This document shows positions 18,246-25,293 of a stretch of 64,000 nt of DNA, piece after piece. The notes below the pieces were generated by a model. That model worked only from the letters and a program-made list of their open reading frames with translations, ran no database searches and was not told the DNA's origin. This DNA is from Flavonifractor sp. An100 (lineage in GTDB: Bacteria > Bacillota > Clostridia > Oscillospirales > Oscillospiraceae), in contig NZ_NFMA01000005.1 in the NCBI RefSeq assembly GCF_002161175.1, forward strand, positions 1 to 64,000, read 5' to 3'. Numbering within the stretch: the first letter of the stretch is position 1; each line of letters begins with the position of its first letter. A program made the position numbers and the translations under genes.

Positions 18246-19367
18246 ATGCAGCCTTCAAAGGTCTATTTTACCAATTTACGTACAACCATTGGCGTAAGTC
18301 AGTTGGATAAATTGGAACGCCTAATTAAAGCGGCAGGAATTGAAACCATTGATTTTGACCATAAGCTGACAGCAATTAAAATGCATTTTGGAGAGCCAGG
18401 CAACTTGACATTTTTACGGCCCAATTATGCCAAACGGGTGGCGGATCTTGTGAAGTCCTTGGGTGGTATTCCCTTTTTAACGGATTGCAATACCTTGTAT
18501 CCGGGACGGAGAAAGAATGCGTTGGAACATATTGAAAGCGCCTATGAAAATGGGTTTACACCCTTTTCTACCGGCTGTCAGATCTTGATCGGAGATGGCC
18601 TGAAGGGTGACGACGACATTGAAGTACCGGTCCGAAACGGGCAATATGTGAAACGGGCAAAGATCGGACGAGCGGTGATGGATGCGGATGTATTCATCAG
18701 CTTGTCTCACTTTAAAGGGCACGAAATGACTGGCTTTGGAGGCACGATCAAAAATATTGGCATGGGATGCGGAAGCCGCCGGGGAAAAATGGAACAACAT
18801 GCGGCGGGCAAGCCAGCTGTAAATGAGAAGCTCTGTGTTGGGTGCCGTCAGTGTGCCAAACAATGTGCCCAAAGTGCGTTTTCCTATGTGGGCAACAAAG
18901 CCAAAATTGACTATGAGAAATGTGTGGGGTGCGGGCGCTGCATTGCGGCCTGCCGATTTGATGCTATTTATGGCCCCAACGATGACGCAAATGAGATGCT
19001 GAACCGGAAAATGGCGGAATATGCCATGGCAGTTGTGGATGGGCGTCCTAATTTCCACATTAGCCTGGTGATCGATATCTCTCCCTATTGTGATTGCCAT
19101 GGGGAAAACGACATGCCCATCCTCCCGGATGTGGGAATGTTTGCGTCCTTTGACCCCGTGGCCCTGGATCAGGCCTGTGTGGATGCCTGTTTGCGGCAGC
19201 AGCCCATTCCGGGCAGCCTTCTGGATGATAACCTCCACAAGGAGGGATTTTGTGATCACCACGACCACTTTATCAATACAACGCCTGAGGCGGAGTGGCA
19301 GAGCTGCTTAGAGCATGCGGAGGCAATTGGTCTGGGAAGCAGAGCCTATGAGTTAGTGGAAGTATGA
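18246..19367 (+). CDS. DUF362 iron-sulfur protein with 2[4Fe-4S] ferredoxin domain
   Basis: 373 residues from ATG 18246, behind GAAGGAGGAAGG. An N-terminal DUF362 region (KMHFGEPGNLTFLRP, SLSHFKGHEMTGFGG, KNIGMGCGSR) is interrupted by a bacterial ferredoxin insert with two cluster motifs, CVGCRQCAKQC and CVGCGRCIAAC, around residues 195-240. After the insert the DUF362 fold resumes (FASFDPVALDQACVD). Such proteins are common in anaerobes and presumed to transfer electrons, but their partner is unknown. A terminator follows. Confidence 0.88.
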   Translation: MQPSKVYFTNLRTTIGVSQLDKLERLIKAAGIETIDFDHKLTAIKMHFGEPGNLTFLRPNYAKRVADLVKSLGGIPFLTDCNTLYPGRRKNALEHIESAYENGFTPFSTGCQILIGDGLKGDDDIEVPVRNGQYVKRAKIGRAVMDADVFISLSHFKGHEMTGFGGTIKNIGMGCGSRRGKMEQHAAGKPAVNEKLCVGCRQCAKQCAQSAFSYVGNKAKIDYEKCVGCGRCIAACRFDAIYGPNDDANEMLNRKMAEYAMAVVDGRPNFHISLVIDISPYCDCHGENDMPILPDVGMFASFDPVALDQACVDACLRQQPIPGSLLDDNLHKEGFCDHHDHFINTTPEAEWQSCLEHAEAIGLGSRAYELVEV

Positions 19368-19378
19368 GAGGAAATAAA

Positions 19379-19408
19379 AGCTGGGGACTCCAATTGGAGT
19401 CCCCAGCT
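19379..19408. terminator. Convergent terminator between the DUF362 gene and the cotJ operon
   Basis: A perfect 30-nt palindrome (AGCTGGGGACTCCAA and its complement) sits between convergent genes. On the minus strand the stem is followed by TTTTATTT, so it clearly ends the cotJ transcript. The plus-strand T tract is weak. Confidence 0.8.
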
Positions 19409-19410
19409 GT

Positions 19411-20025
19411 TCATTTGGAGGTAGATGGCTTGTCAAAGGCAGGATTGACGAAATAGATATTTTTCGAGTTCATTTTTTCCTTACACAGGCGCAGACATTC
19501 GCCAAATCGCTGGAAGTGTACAATTTCTCTCTCGCGGAGGAAGCGAATCACGTTGTTGACGTCCGGATCGTCCGATAGACGCAAGATGTTATCATATGTC
19601 AAACGTGCCTTTTGTTCCGCAGCCAAGTCCTCGGTCAGATCGGCGATTACATCTCCGGTTGACTGGATAGAGCTGGCGCTCCAAGGGAAGCCGGATGCCG
19701 CAGTGGGGTAGATTCCGGTGGTATGGTCCACAAAATAGGGAGCAAAGGAAGGACAATTTCGAACTTCCTCATCCGATAGGTTTCTGGTGAGCTGGTGAAC
19801 CACAGCAGCCACCATTTCCATGTGTCCCAGTTCCTCGGTGCCGATATCGGTCAAAATCCCCTTGCCTTCCGCATAGGGCATGGCGTAACGCTGAGAGAGG
19901 TACCGCATGGCGGCACCCGCTTCTCCGTCCGGCCCGCCATACTGGCTTATAATGGCGGCAGCTAAACGAGGATTTGGAGTGGCAATTTTAACAGGGAATT
20001 GCAGCTTTTTTTCGTAAAGAAACAT
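19411..20025 (-). CDS. cotJC: CotJC, manganese-catalase-like spore coat protein
   Basis: 204 residues. The di-metal ferritin-like core is recognisable from YGGPDGEAGAAMRYLSQRY, the EELGHMEMVAA block with its Glu and His ligands, and the C-terminal EREIVHFQRFGE. Length is slightly above Bacillus CotJC. The start is ATG with GAGGTGAAAT upstream, 3 nt after the CotJAB stop. In Bacillus it is part of the mother-cell cotJ operon, and the protein is found in the inner coat; catalase activity is possible but not shown by sequence. Confidence 0.92.
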   Translation of the reverse strand: MFLYEKKLQFPVKIATPNPRLAAAIISQYGGPDGEAGAAMRYLSQRYAMPYAEGKGILTDIGTEELGHMEMVAAVVHQLTRNLSDEEVRNCPSFAPYFVDHTTGIYPTAASGFPWSASSIQSTGDVIADLTEDLAAEQKARLTYDNILRLSDDPDVNNVIRFLREREIVHFQRFGECLRLCKEKMNSKNIYFVNPAFDKPSTSK

Positions 20026-20028
20026 ACG

Positions 20029-20493
20029 TTATTTCACCTCGTTTTGCTGATAATTCCAGGGCCAGGGATCTTGCAGCCACCGGTAGCTTTCTCCGGCTGC
20101 AGCCCCCGCTCTGGTGATGGGGCCGAATTTGGACTCGTAAGCGGCTTTGGCGGCCTTTTCCATTGCGGAATATTGCTTGAATAAGGTGAACGCCTCCGTG
20201 TCGTTGGGATGGGTATCAAGATAAATCCCTAATTCCAGCACAACGAACTCCAACGCCTGGAGCTCTGCTAAAGGAGTGTCAGGGAGTTTGCTTCCATCTA
20301 CACTGAGGTGAAAGGGTAAATTCAAGCCAGGAAACAGAGTCCCGTTGCTCAATGCTTCATTTTGGGCGTATTTATTGGGGTTATCCTGCTGAAACGGAAC
20401 ATAGGGAACCGATAATCCGGCGCAGGAAGGCATCGTACCATAATTATCTGGGCAGCTGGGCAAAGGACAGGAGCTGCCGTTTTCTTGATTCAA
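20029..20493 (-). CDS. cotJB: CotJA-CotJB fusion spore coat protein
   Basis: 154 residues from TTG 20493, with GAGGAGGG 7 nt upstream. An ATG at 20538 would lie at or before the predicted transcription start. Residues 1-70 are CotJA-like (YVPFQQDNPNKYAQNEAL, GTLFPGLNLPFH); residues 85-154 are CotJB-like (ALEFVVLELGIYLDTHPND, then GAAAGESYRWLQDPWPWN). Bacillus encodes these as separate proteins; here there is one continuous frame. It is translationally coupled to cotJC. A sequencing error joining two genes is possible but no junction irregularity is visible. Confidence 0.8.
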   Translation of the reverse strand: MNQENGSSCPLPSCPDNYGTMPSCAGLSVPYVPFQQDNPNKYAQNEALSNGTLFPGLNLPFHLSVDGSKLPDTPLAELQALEFVVLELGIYLDTHPNDTEAFTLFKQYSAMEKAAKAAYESKFGPITRAGAAAGESYRWLQDPWPWNYQQNEVK

Positions 20494-20541
20494 AGAGTTT
20501 CCCTCCTCGGTTGGATTTGGAGACTCAAGGTCCCACATCCC

Positions 20542-20549
20542 ATTCTATG
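20542..20549 (-). promoter_or_regulatory. Candidate sigma-E -10 element of the cotJ operon
   Basis: Minus-strand CATAGAAT matches the sigma-E -10 consensus CATACAAT at seven of eight positions and would start transcription near 20535, just upstream of the TTG start. The -35 is poor (GGTCCAAT region). Known biology (cotJ is sigma-E dependent in Bacillus) supports it. Confidence 0.45.
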
Positions 20550-20557
20550 CGGGAGGG

Positions 20558-20587
20558 GGAATATTGGACCTGTCCTGTTCCATAGGA
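20558..20587 (+). promoter_or_regulatory. Candidate sigma-G/F promoter of cwlD
   Basis: GGAATA (20558-20563; consensus TGAATA), a 17-bp spacer and CATAGGA (20581-20587; consensus CATACTA). It lies 22 bp before the cwlD start and back-to-back with the cotJ promoter. cwlD is expressed late in sporulation in Bacillus. Confidence 0.4.
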
Positions 20588-20608
20588 TAGGGAGGAGGTG
20601 GTGTGTGG

Positions 20609-21313
20609 ATGAAGCGTGGAGTGTGGCTTGGCTGTTGTGTATTGGCTGTTGTGATCGTTCTGTCTTGGGTTATTGTATTTTTCCTGGAACAAGAGACACC
20701 GGCTTTGCAGCCGACATCTGTTACGCAGGCCAGTACACTGATTTTAGACGCTGGGCATGGGGGAGAAGATGGGGGAGCTGTCTCCATTACAGGGGTGCCG
20801 GAGAGCCAGATCAACTTGGAAATTGTTCAGAAAATGGATGGAATTTTGGGATTTTACGGTGTTTCCCCTATTTTGCTGAGAACCGAGGACCGCTCTCTTC
20901 ATGACAGCAGTGCATCAACACTGCGGGAAAAGAAGGTATCGGATTTAAAAAATCGAGTAGAGGCAATTGAAGCTGTGCCAAATGGGATTCTGGTCAGCAT
21001 TCATCAAAATACATATACAGATAGCCGCTACCATGGGACCCAGGCGTTTTACGCCCCAACCGATGGGTCATCGGAGCTAGCAGGTTATATTCAGAGTTTA
21101 ATTCAGATGAAGCTACAACCGGATAATAATCGGAATTGCAAACAAATTCCGGATACGGTATATTTAATGAACCATATTTCCTGTCCTGCTGTGTTAGTTG
21201 AGTGCGGTTTTTTGACCAATCCGGAGGAAGAGGCTCTGTTGAGGGAGCAGCAATATCAGAAGAAATTGGCTGCGGTGCTATCTGCTGCTTGGCTGACTGC
21301 TGGCCAAGCGTAG
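20609..21313 (+). CDS. cwlD: CwlD-type N-acetylmuramoyl-L-alanine amidase
   Basis: 234 residues from ATG 20609 (GTG 20603 is also possible); GGAGGAGG lies upstream. One N-terminal membrane anchor is followed by an amidase_3 domain. Zinc/catalytic motifs are LDAGHGGEDGG, the Glu in SQINLEIV, SIHQN, and the catalytic Glu in VECGFLTN. CwlD strips peptide side chains so that muramic-delta-lactam can form in spore cortex, which is needed for germination. Size and anchor match CwlD rather than autolytic amidases. Confidence 0.88.
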   Translation: MKRGVWLGCCVLAVVIVLSWVIVFFLEQETPALQPTSVTQASTLILDAGHGGEDGGAVSITGVPESQINLEIVQKMDGILGFYGVSPILLRTEDRSLHDSSASTLREKKVSDLKNRVEAIEAVPNGILVSIHQNTYTDSRYHGTQAFYAPTDGSSELAGYIQSLIQMKLQPDNNRNCKQIPDTVYLMNHISCPAVLVECGFLTNPEEEALLREQQYQKKLAAVLSAAWLTAGQA

Positions 21314-21316
21314 TCA

Positions 21317-21345
21317 TTTACAAGGTAAGAAAAATTTGATACAAT
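21317..21345 (+). promoter_or_regulatory. Sigma-A promoter of radA
   Basis: TTTACA (21317-21322), a 17-bp spacer and TACAAT (21340-21345), each five of six. Predicted start is near 21352, immediately before the 12-mer shared with the xer palindrome. Confidence 0.65.
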
Positions 21346-21352
21346 AAATAAT

Positions 21353-21364
21353 ATTTTGTTGACC
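21353..21364 (+). repeat. 12-mer identical to one arm of the xer-upstream palindrome
   Basis: ATTTTGTTGACC here is identical to 23186-23197. It sits at the predicted radA transcription start. The other arm is not conserved here (about 5 of 12), so this is a half site. It could be an operator for a shared regulator or a Xer arm-like half site. Confidence 0.4.
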
Positions 21365-21384
21365 AAAGAAGAGGAGTCCAAACG

Positions 21385-22758
21385 ATGAAGGTGAAAACCT
21401 TATTTTACTGTACCGAATGTGGGAATACTACGCCAAAATGGCAGGGAAAATGCCCGGCCTGCGGAGCTTGGAATACCATTGTTGAACAGCCGGCAGAGCG
21501 CGTCAGCAGTAAATCAAGTCTGGCATCCAGGAGGATCACAGAGCCGGGCATTCGTATGCACCAGCCAAAGGCGATGCATGAAGTAGAGACAACGGATGAG
21601 CTTCGTTTTTGTACTGGTATGGGAGAGCTGGACCGTGTCCTGGGTGGGGGAGCAGTAAAAGGGTCTTTGGTTCTGGTTGGCGGTGCGCCGGGGATCGGAA
21701 AATCCACGTTGATGTTGCAAATTTGTGATAATCTCTGTCGGTTTGCTACTGTGTTGTATGTATCAGGAGAGGAGTCAGAACGGCAGATCAAGCTCCGGGC
21801 AGAACGGTTAAAGGTGAGGGGAGAGGGACTGTATCTATTGGCGGAAACCAATTTGGAAAATTTGGTGGATGCCGTTCATACCTTAAAGCCAGATGTCTTA
21901 ATTGTTGACTCCATACAAACGATGTACAATGGAGATGTCAATTCAGCGCCAGGCAGCATTTCTCAGGTAAAAGAATGTACTATGACTTTGATGCAACTGG
22001 CGAAGGGAGAAAATCTTACCGTTTTTGTAATTGGCCATGTGAATAAGGAGGGCTCCATTGCCGGGCCAAAGGTGTTGGAGCATATGGTAGACTGCGTGCT
22101 GTATTTTGAAGGAGAACGGCACATGGCCTATCGAATTTTGCGAGCGGCGAAAAATAGATTTGGAACTACCAATGAGATCGGTGTGTTTGAAATGGAGGAT
22201 GGGGGTCTTGTGGAAGTCCCGAATCCATCTGAGGCGTTGCTGGCGGGCCGGCCGGCAGACGCTCCTGGCACATGCGTGACCTGTGTAATGGAAGGGGCCA
22301 GACCGGTGCTGGCAGAGATTCAAGCGTTGGTGGTGCCCAGCAGTTTGGGAAATCCAAGACGGGTCAGCAATGGGTTTGATTATGGAAGATCTATGTTGCT
22401 ATTGGCAGTATTGGAGAAGCGCGGAGGGCTATTGATTGGGGGCTGCGACGCATACCTGAATGTCATTGGCGGACTATATTTAGATGAACCCGCCGCTGAT
22501 CTAGCGACCGTTTTATCAATGGCGTCCAGCTTTCGCGATCGGCCCGTACCCAATGATTTGGCCGCTATTGGTGAGGTGGGTCTGACTGGAGAGCTCCGCG
22601 CGGTCAGTGCATTGGGACAGCGTCTGGCAGAGGTTCGTCGGCTAGGATTTCAGAAATGCTTGATTCCTAAGCGAACTCAGGGGAAACTAATTGTACCGGA
22701 AGGATTAGAATTGATCCGCGTGTCCAATATTCGGGAGGCTCTGTCCATTTTGCTGTGA
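21385..22758 (+). CDS. radA: DNA repair protein RadA (Sms)
   Basis: 457 residues from ATG 21385. An N-terminal Cys4 zinc finger (CTECGNTTPKWQGKCPAC) is followed by a RecA-like ATPase with Walker A GGAPGIGKSTL near 93-103, the RadA-specific KNRFG motif, and a C-terminal Lon-like domain (LAAIGEVGLTGELRAV). RadA drives branch migration in recombinational repair and transformation. It is often followed by disA in Firmicutes, but here a small minus-strand gene overlaps its 3' end instead. Confidence 0.95.
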   Translation: MKVKTLFYCTECGNTTPKWQGKCPACGAWNTIVEQPAERVSSKSSLASRRITEPGIRMHQPKAMHEVETTDELRFCTGMGELDRVLGGGAVKGSLVLVGGAPGIGKSTLMLQICDNLCRFATVLYVSGEESERQIKLRAERLKVRGEGLYLLAETNLENLVDAVHTLKPDVLIVDSIQTMYNGDVNSAPGSISQVKECTMTLMQLAKGENLTVFVIGHVNKEGSIAGPKVLEHMVDCVLYFEGERHMAYRILRAAKNRFGTTNEIGVFEMEDGGLVEVPNPSEALLAGRPADAPGTCVTCVMEGARPVLAEIQALVVPSSLGNPRRVSNGFDYGRSMLLLAVLEKRGGLLIGGCDAYLNVIGGLYLDEPAADLATVLSMASSFRDRPVPNDLAAIGEVGLTGELRAVSALGQRLAEVRRLGFQKCLIPKRTQGKLIVPEGLELIRVSNIREALSILL

Positions 22759-22890
22759 GTGAGGCAGTTGGACTGGCACAAAATTGATACAACCCCGTTC
22801 CATGGGAATGCCTGCGGAGGATGCTCTGGATAAGGAACAGTAGCCATCCTTTTGGTAGACGCAAGGATCAGTACAAGGAATCAATCCCAT
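22705..22890 (-). CDS. Small cysteine-rich clostridial protein
   Basis: 61 residues from ATG 22890, with GAGGTG 7 nt upstream. The pattern CTDPCVYQKDGYCSL, then RGCINFVP, is a compact Cys-rich signature I recognise from unnamed small clostridial proteins, some annotated (probably wrongly) as hydroxymyristoyl-ACP dehydratase. Four of the cysteines could bind a metal. The gene is convergent with radA and overlaps its last 54 nt in antisense. Confidence 0.65.
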   Translation of the reverse strand: MGLIPCTDPCVYQKDGYCSLSRASSAGIPMERGCINFVPVQLPHSQQNGQSLPNIGHADQF

Positions 22891-22992
22891 AACGAAGCAC
22901 CTCGATTTAACCAGACTATTTATTATGATTAGCATATCCAAAAGATATAGGTATATACCCACGGAAATGCTTTCTTTTGGTTGACAGTTCGT

Positions 22993-23034
22993 GCCCCAAG
23001 CGGAAGAACTTTGGCTCTGCTTGGGGCGCTTTTT
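22993..23034 (+). terminator. Intrinsic terminator downstream of radA
   Basis: GCCCCAAGC (22993-23001) pairs with GCTTGGGGC (23019-23027), followed by GCTTTTTAT. It lies 235 nt after the radA stop and before the xer promoter. Confidence 0.75.
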
Positions 23035-23084
23035 ATATTTTGGTGAAGGATAGGGATTAGAGTCTGCCTAAGAAGGTCCCTGAT

Positions 23085-23113
23085 TTGAATATACCGATCA
23101 AACGTGGTATAAT
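23085..23113 (+). promoter_or_regulatory. Sigma-A promoter of the xer gene (extended -10)
   Basis: TTGAAT (23085-23090), a 17-bp spacer and a perfect TATAAT (23108-23113) preceded by TGG as an extended -10. Start near 23120 gives a leader of about 115 nt carrying the 28-bp palindrome. Confidence 0.8.
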
Positions 23114-23169
23114 ATCTAAAAAATTCTCTGGAAGGAGAAAGGGATTGCTCCGGTGCTTCTCTTAGTTTT

Positions 23170-23197
23170 GGTCAACAAAATAAAAATTTTGTTGACC
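23170..23197. repeat. 28-bp perfect palindrome, dif-like 11-6-11 layout, upstream of the Xer recombinase
   Basis: Arms 23170-23181 and 23186-23197 are exact inverted repeats (GGTCAACAAAAT and ATTTTGTTGACC) around AAAA. Read as 11-6-11, it has the length and layout of a Xer core site: two 11-bp arms around a 6-bp TAAAAA centre. The right arm TTTTGTTGACC matches the E. coli XerD arm at about 7 of 11 positions. Single-recombinase Xer systems (XerS/difSL, XerH/difH) keep their site next to the recombinase gene. A regulator operator or an mRNA hairpin is the alternative. Confidence 0.5.
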
Positions 23198-23235
23198 TGA
23201 GTGGAGGCGGATGGGCTTGAGTTCCCCGAATTTGT

Positions 23236-24222
23236 ATGGATTATCGTTTAGAAGCGCCTGCGCTGATTCGAGATTTTCTGGTCTATCATGAGACGATTCA
23301 AGGACATTCCAAGCGTACTGTGGATGAATATTATTTGGATCTCCGCAGTTTTTTCCGATTTTTGAAATGGGACAAACAGTTGGTATCCAAAACAGAATCT
23401 ATGGATTCCATTTCCATTGCAGATGTTGATATTTCTTTAGCTGCCAGTGTGACGATCACCGATGTCTACAGCTATATGAATTATTTGACCCGTGACCGTG
23501 GCCTGAATGCCGCTTCTAGGGCTAGAAAAGTTGCTACAATCCGTTCATTCTATAAATACTTAACCAATAAAGCAAAGTTGTTGGATCAGAATCCCGTACA
23601 GGATCTGGATGCGCCGCGCAGACGAAAATCTCTCCCCAAGTACTTGGATTTGGATGAAAGCATCCATTTGTTAGAGTCAGTTAATGGGAAAAATAGTAGC
23701 CGTGATCTGTGTATTTTGACACTTTTCCTGAATTGTGGCCTTCGAATTTCGGAGCTTGTTAATCTAAATAAAACGGATGTTCGGGGAGAGCAACTACGTG
23801 TCCTGGGAAAAGGAAATAAAGAACGAATCCTCTATTTAAACGAGGCGTGTCAGCGTGCCATTCAAAACTGGATGACAGAACGGGATGCTATGACATTAGT
23901 GGATCAAAATGCCCTGTTTGTAACCCTGCAAAACCGAACTCGCATTACCAGAGCTGCGGTGCATAAATTGGTCAAGAAGCATTTGGCGGCTGCTGGATTG
24001 GATACCACTCAGTATTCCTCTCATAAATTGCGGCACACGGCAGCTACCCTGATGCTTCAAAATGGTGTAGACGTTCGTACATTGCAGGAGGTTTTGGGGC
24101 ACGATCATTTAAATACGACCCAAATTTATACCCATGTTGATAATGAAGATTTGCGTACAGCTGCCCGAGCGAATCCTTTGGGCCGGCTGAAAATTGATCC
24201 GGAGAAGCAAAAGGAAGGTTGA
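23236..24222 (+). CDS. Xer-family tyrosine recombinase
   Basis: 328 residues, longer than typical XerC/D (about 300) because of an insert (SMDSISIADVDISL) in the N-terminal core-binding domain. The catalytic set is complete: Arg in GLRISELV, Lys in GKGNKER, HKLRH, His in LGHDHLN, and Tyr in TQIYTHV. ATG 23236 has no good ribosome binding site; an in-frame stop at 23218-23220 rules out a longer form. A short overlapping frame from ATG 23211, placed near GGAGG, might couple translation. A canonical XerD lies at 40.7 kb, so this is the second Xer of the window: an XerC partner or a XerS/H-like solo enzyme. Confidence 0.88.
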   Translation: MDYRLEAPALIRDFLVYHETIQGHSKRTVDEYYLDLRSFFRFLKWDKQLVSKTESMDSISIADVDISLAASVTITDVYSYMNYLTRDRGLNAASRARKVATIRSFYKYLTNKAKLLDQNPVQDLDAPRRRKSLPKYLDLDESIHLLESVNGKNSSRDLCILTLFLNCGLRISELVNLNKTDVRGEQLRVLGKGNKERILYLNEACQRAIQNWMTERDAMTLVDQNALFVTLQNRTRITRAAVHKLVKKHLAAAGLDTTQYSSHKLRHTAATLMLQNGVDVRTLQEVLGHDHLNTTQIYTHVDNEDLRTAARANPLGRLKIDPEKQKEG

Positions 24223-24227
24223 TCAAA

Positions 24228-24572
24228 ATGTATCTATTGATTTTTATTTTAGTTATGATTACGCCCCTGGCCCTGTTGACAATTGGGTTACATTGGCGTA
24301 ACCACCCGCCAAAGCGGCAAGGTACATGGTTGGCATATCGAACAGAGCTTTCAAGTAAAAATGATGAGACCTGGGCGTTTGCCCATAGACATCTGTCCAA
24401 GCTATGGATTCGTGTGGGGTTAATCTTAATGGTCTTGTCAGCTTTTTTAATGGTGATGTGGCGTGAAAATTATTTGGACTTCTTTCTGTGGATCATCGGA
24501 GGCCAAATGCTTTTGCTTTGCATCACAGCACTCTTAATTGAAAGTCTGTTAAAGGCTACCTTTGAATCCTGA
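24228..24572 (+). CDS. SdpI-family membrane protein
   Basis: 114 residues from ATG 24228, with AAGGAAGG 9 nt upstream and 5 nt after the recombinase stop. Three hydrophobic helices surround the family motif DETWAFAHRHLSKLW. SdpI of Bacillus confers immunity to the SdpC killing peptide and signals to a repressor; most homologues outside that operon are of unknown use. No SdpC-like toxin is visible here. A terminator follows directly. Confidence 0.7.
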   Translation: MYLLIFILVMITPLALLTIGLHWRNHPPKRQGTWLAYRTELSSKNDETWAFAHRHLSKLWIRVGLILMVLSAFLMVMWRENYLDFFLWIIGGQMLLLCITALLIESLLKATFES

Positions 24573-24586
24573 TTTCTTGAAAAGGG

Positions 24587-24629
24587 AACCGGAGCTGGCA
24601 GATTCCTTCCAGCTCCGGTTCTCTTTCTC
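24587..24629. terminator. Convergent terminator after the SdpI-family gene
   Basis: AACCGGAGCTGG (24587-24598) pairs with CCAGCTCCGGTT (24609-24620), followed by CTCTTTCTCC; on the minus strand a CCCTTTTC tract follows. It separates the convergent SdpI and amidase genes. Confidence 0.75.
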
Positions 24630-24640
24630 CCCTGCCCTAT

Positions 24641-25168
24641 TTATGAATCCAAATTGGAATTAAAACCAGGTGGATATGCCCCTAAAATATGTAAAAATCG
24701 AATTTCTTGAAAGGAATAGGTATCCAATGGTCGAAAATCCGAATCCACGCTATGAGCCGCGACTAAGATATTGTTTAAGTTGGGAGGGTCTCCCATCTCA
24801 ACAATAATAGGTGTGTGGCCAAATTCGCTGTCTTCAAATCGAAGTTGAACAAAGTCTCCGGGCATTACCTGGTTCATAGACGATTCCAGGCCAAAGGGAC
24901 CTGCGTTTTTTACTTCTCTGGTGATAAAATTATAAAAGTACGGGACGCCAGTCCAGGCAGGGGCTTTGTCGTTGGAACTGATATAGTACCATCCAAAGGT
25001 TGGCGTATAATTCATGATTCCTGTACCAGCATATAGGCACTGAGAGGCAAAATTAGTACAGTCCCCCCCTATTTCCTCGTAATCAAAAAAGCGGGGATTA
25101 CGTTCAAAGGCCCAACAGTGGGCATAGCGGATAGCTGCTTGTCGATTATAGGGAATGATATTGGGCAT
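24641..25168 (-). CDS. Amidase_6-domain protein, NlpC/CHAP-like fold
   Basis: 175 residues from ATG 25168, behind GGGAGGCAG. The catalytic cysteine region GGDCTNFASQCLYAG and the later GDFVQL and FGHTPIIVE segments match the putative amidase domain PF12671. There is no signal peptide, so secretion would need another route; many clostridial members are thought to act on the spore or cell wall. It is a single-gene unit between two terminators. Confidence 0.8.
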   Translation of the reverse strand: MPNIIPYNRQAAIRYAHCWAFERNPRFFDYEEIGGDCTNFASQCLYAGTGIMNYTPTFGWYYISSNDKAPAWTGVPYFYNFITREVKNAGPFGLESSMNQVMPGDFVQLRFEDSEFGHTPIIVEMGDPPNLNNILVAAHSVDSDFRPLDTYSFQEIRFLHILGAYPPGFNSNLDS

Positions 25169-25228
25169 TTCACTGCCTCCCTTCCGTTTCTGTAATTATT
25201 CTATGTGAGAAGGGAGAAATAAAGTCCT

Positions 25229-25268
25229 AAAAAAGGGTGTATACCGCCGAAAGACGGTATACACCCTT
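25229..25268 (-). terminator. Terminator of fba
   Basis: AAGGGTGTATACCG (25233-25246) pairs with CGGTATACACCCTT (25255-25268); the minus strand continues into TTTTTTAGG. It lies 25 nt past the fba stop. Confidence 0.88.
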
Positions 25269-25293
25269 TGATGAATGGAAACGGAAAAGAGGA

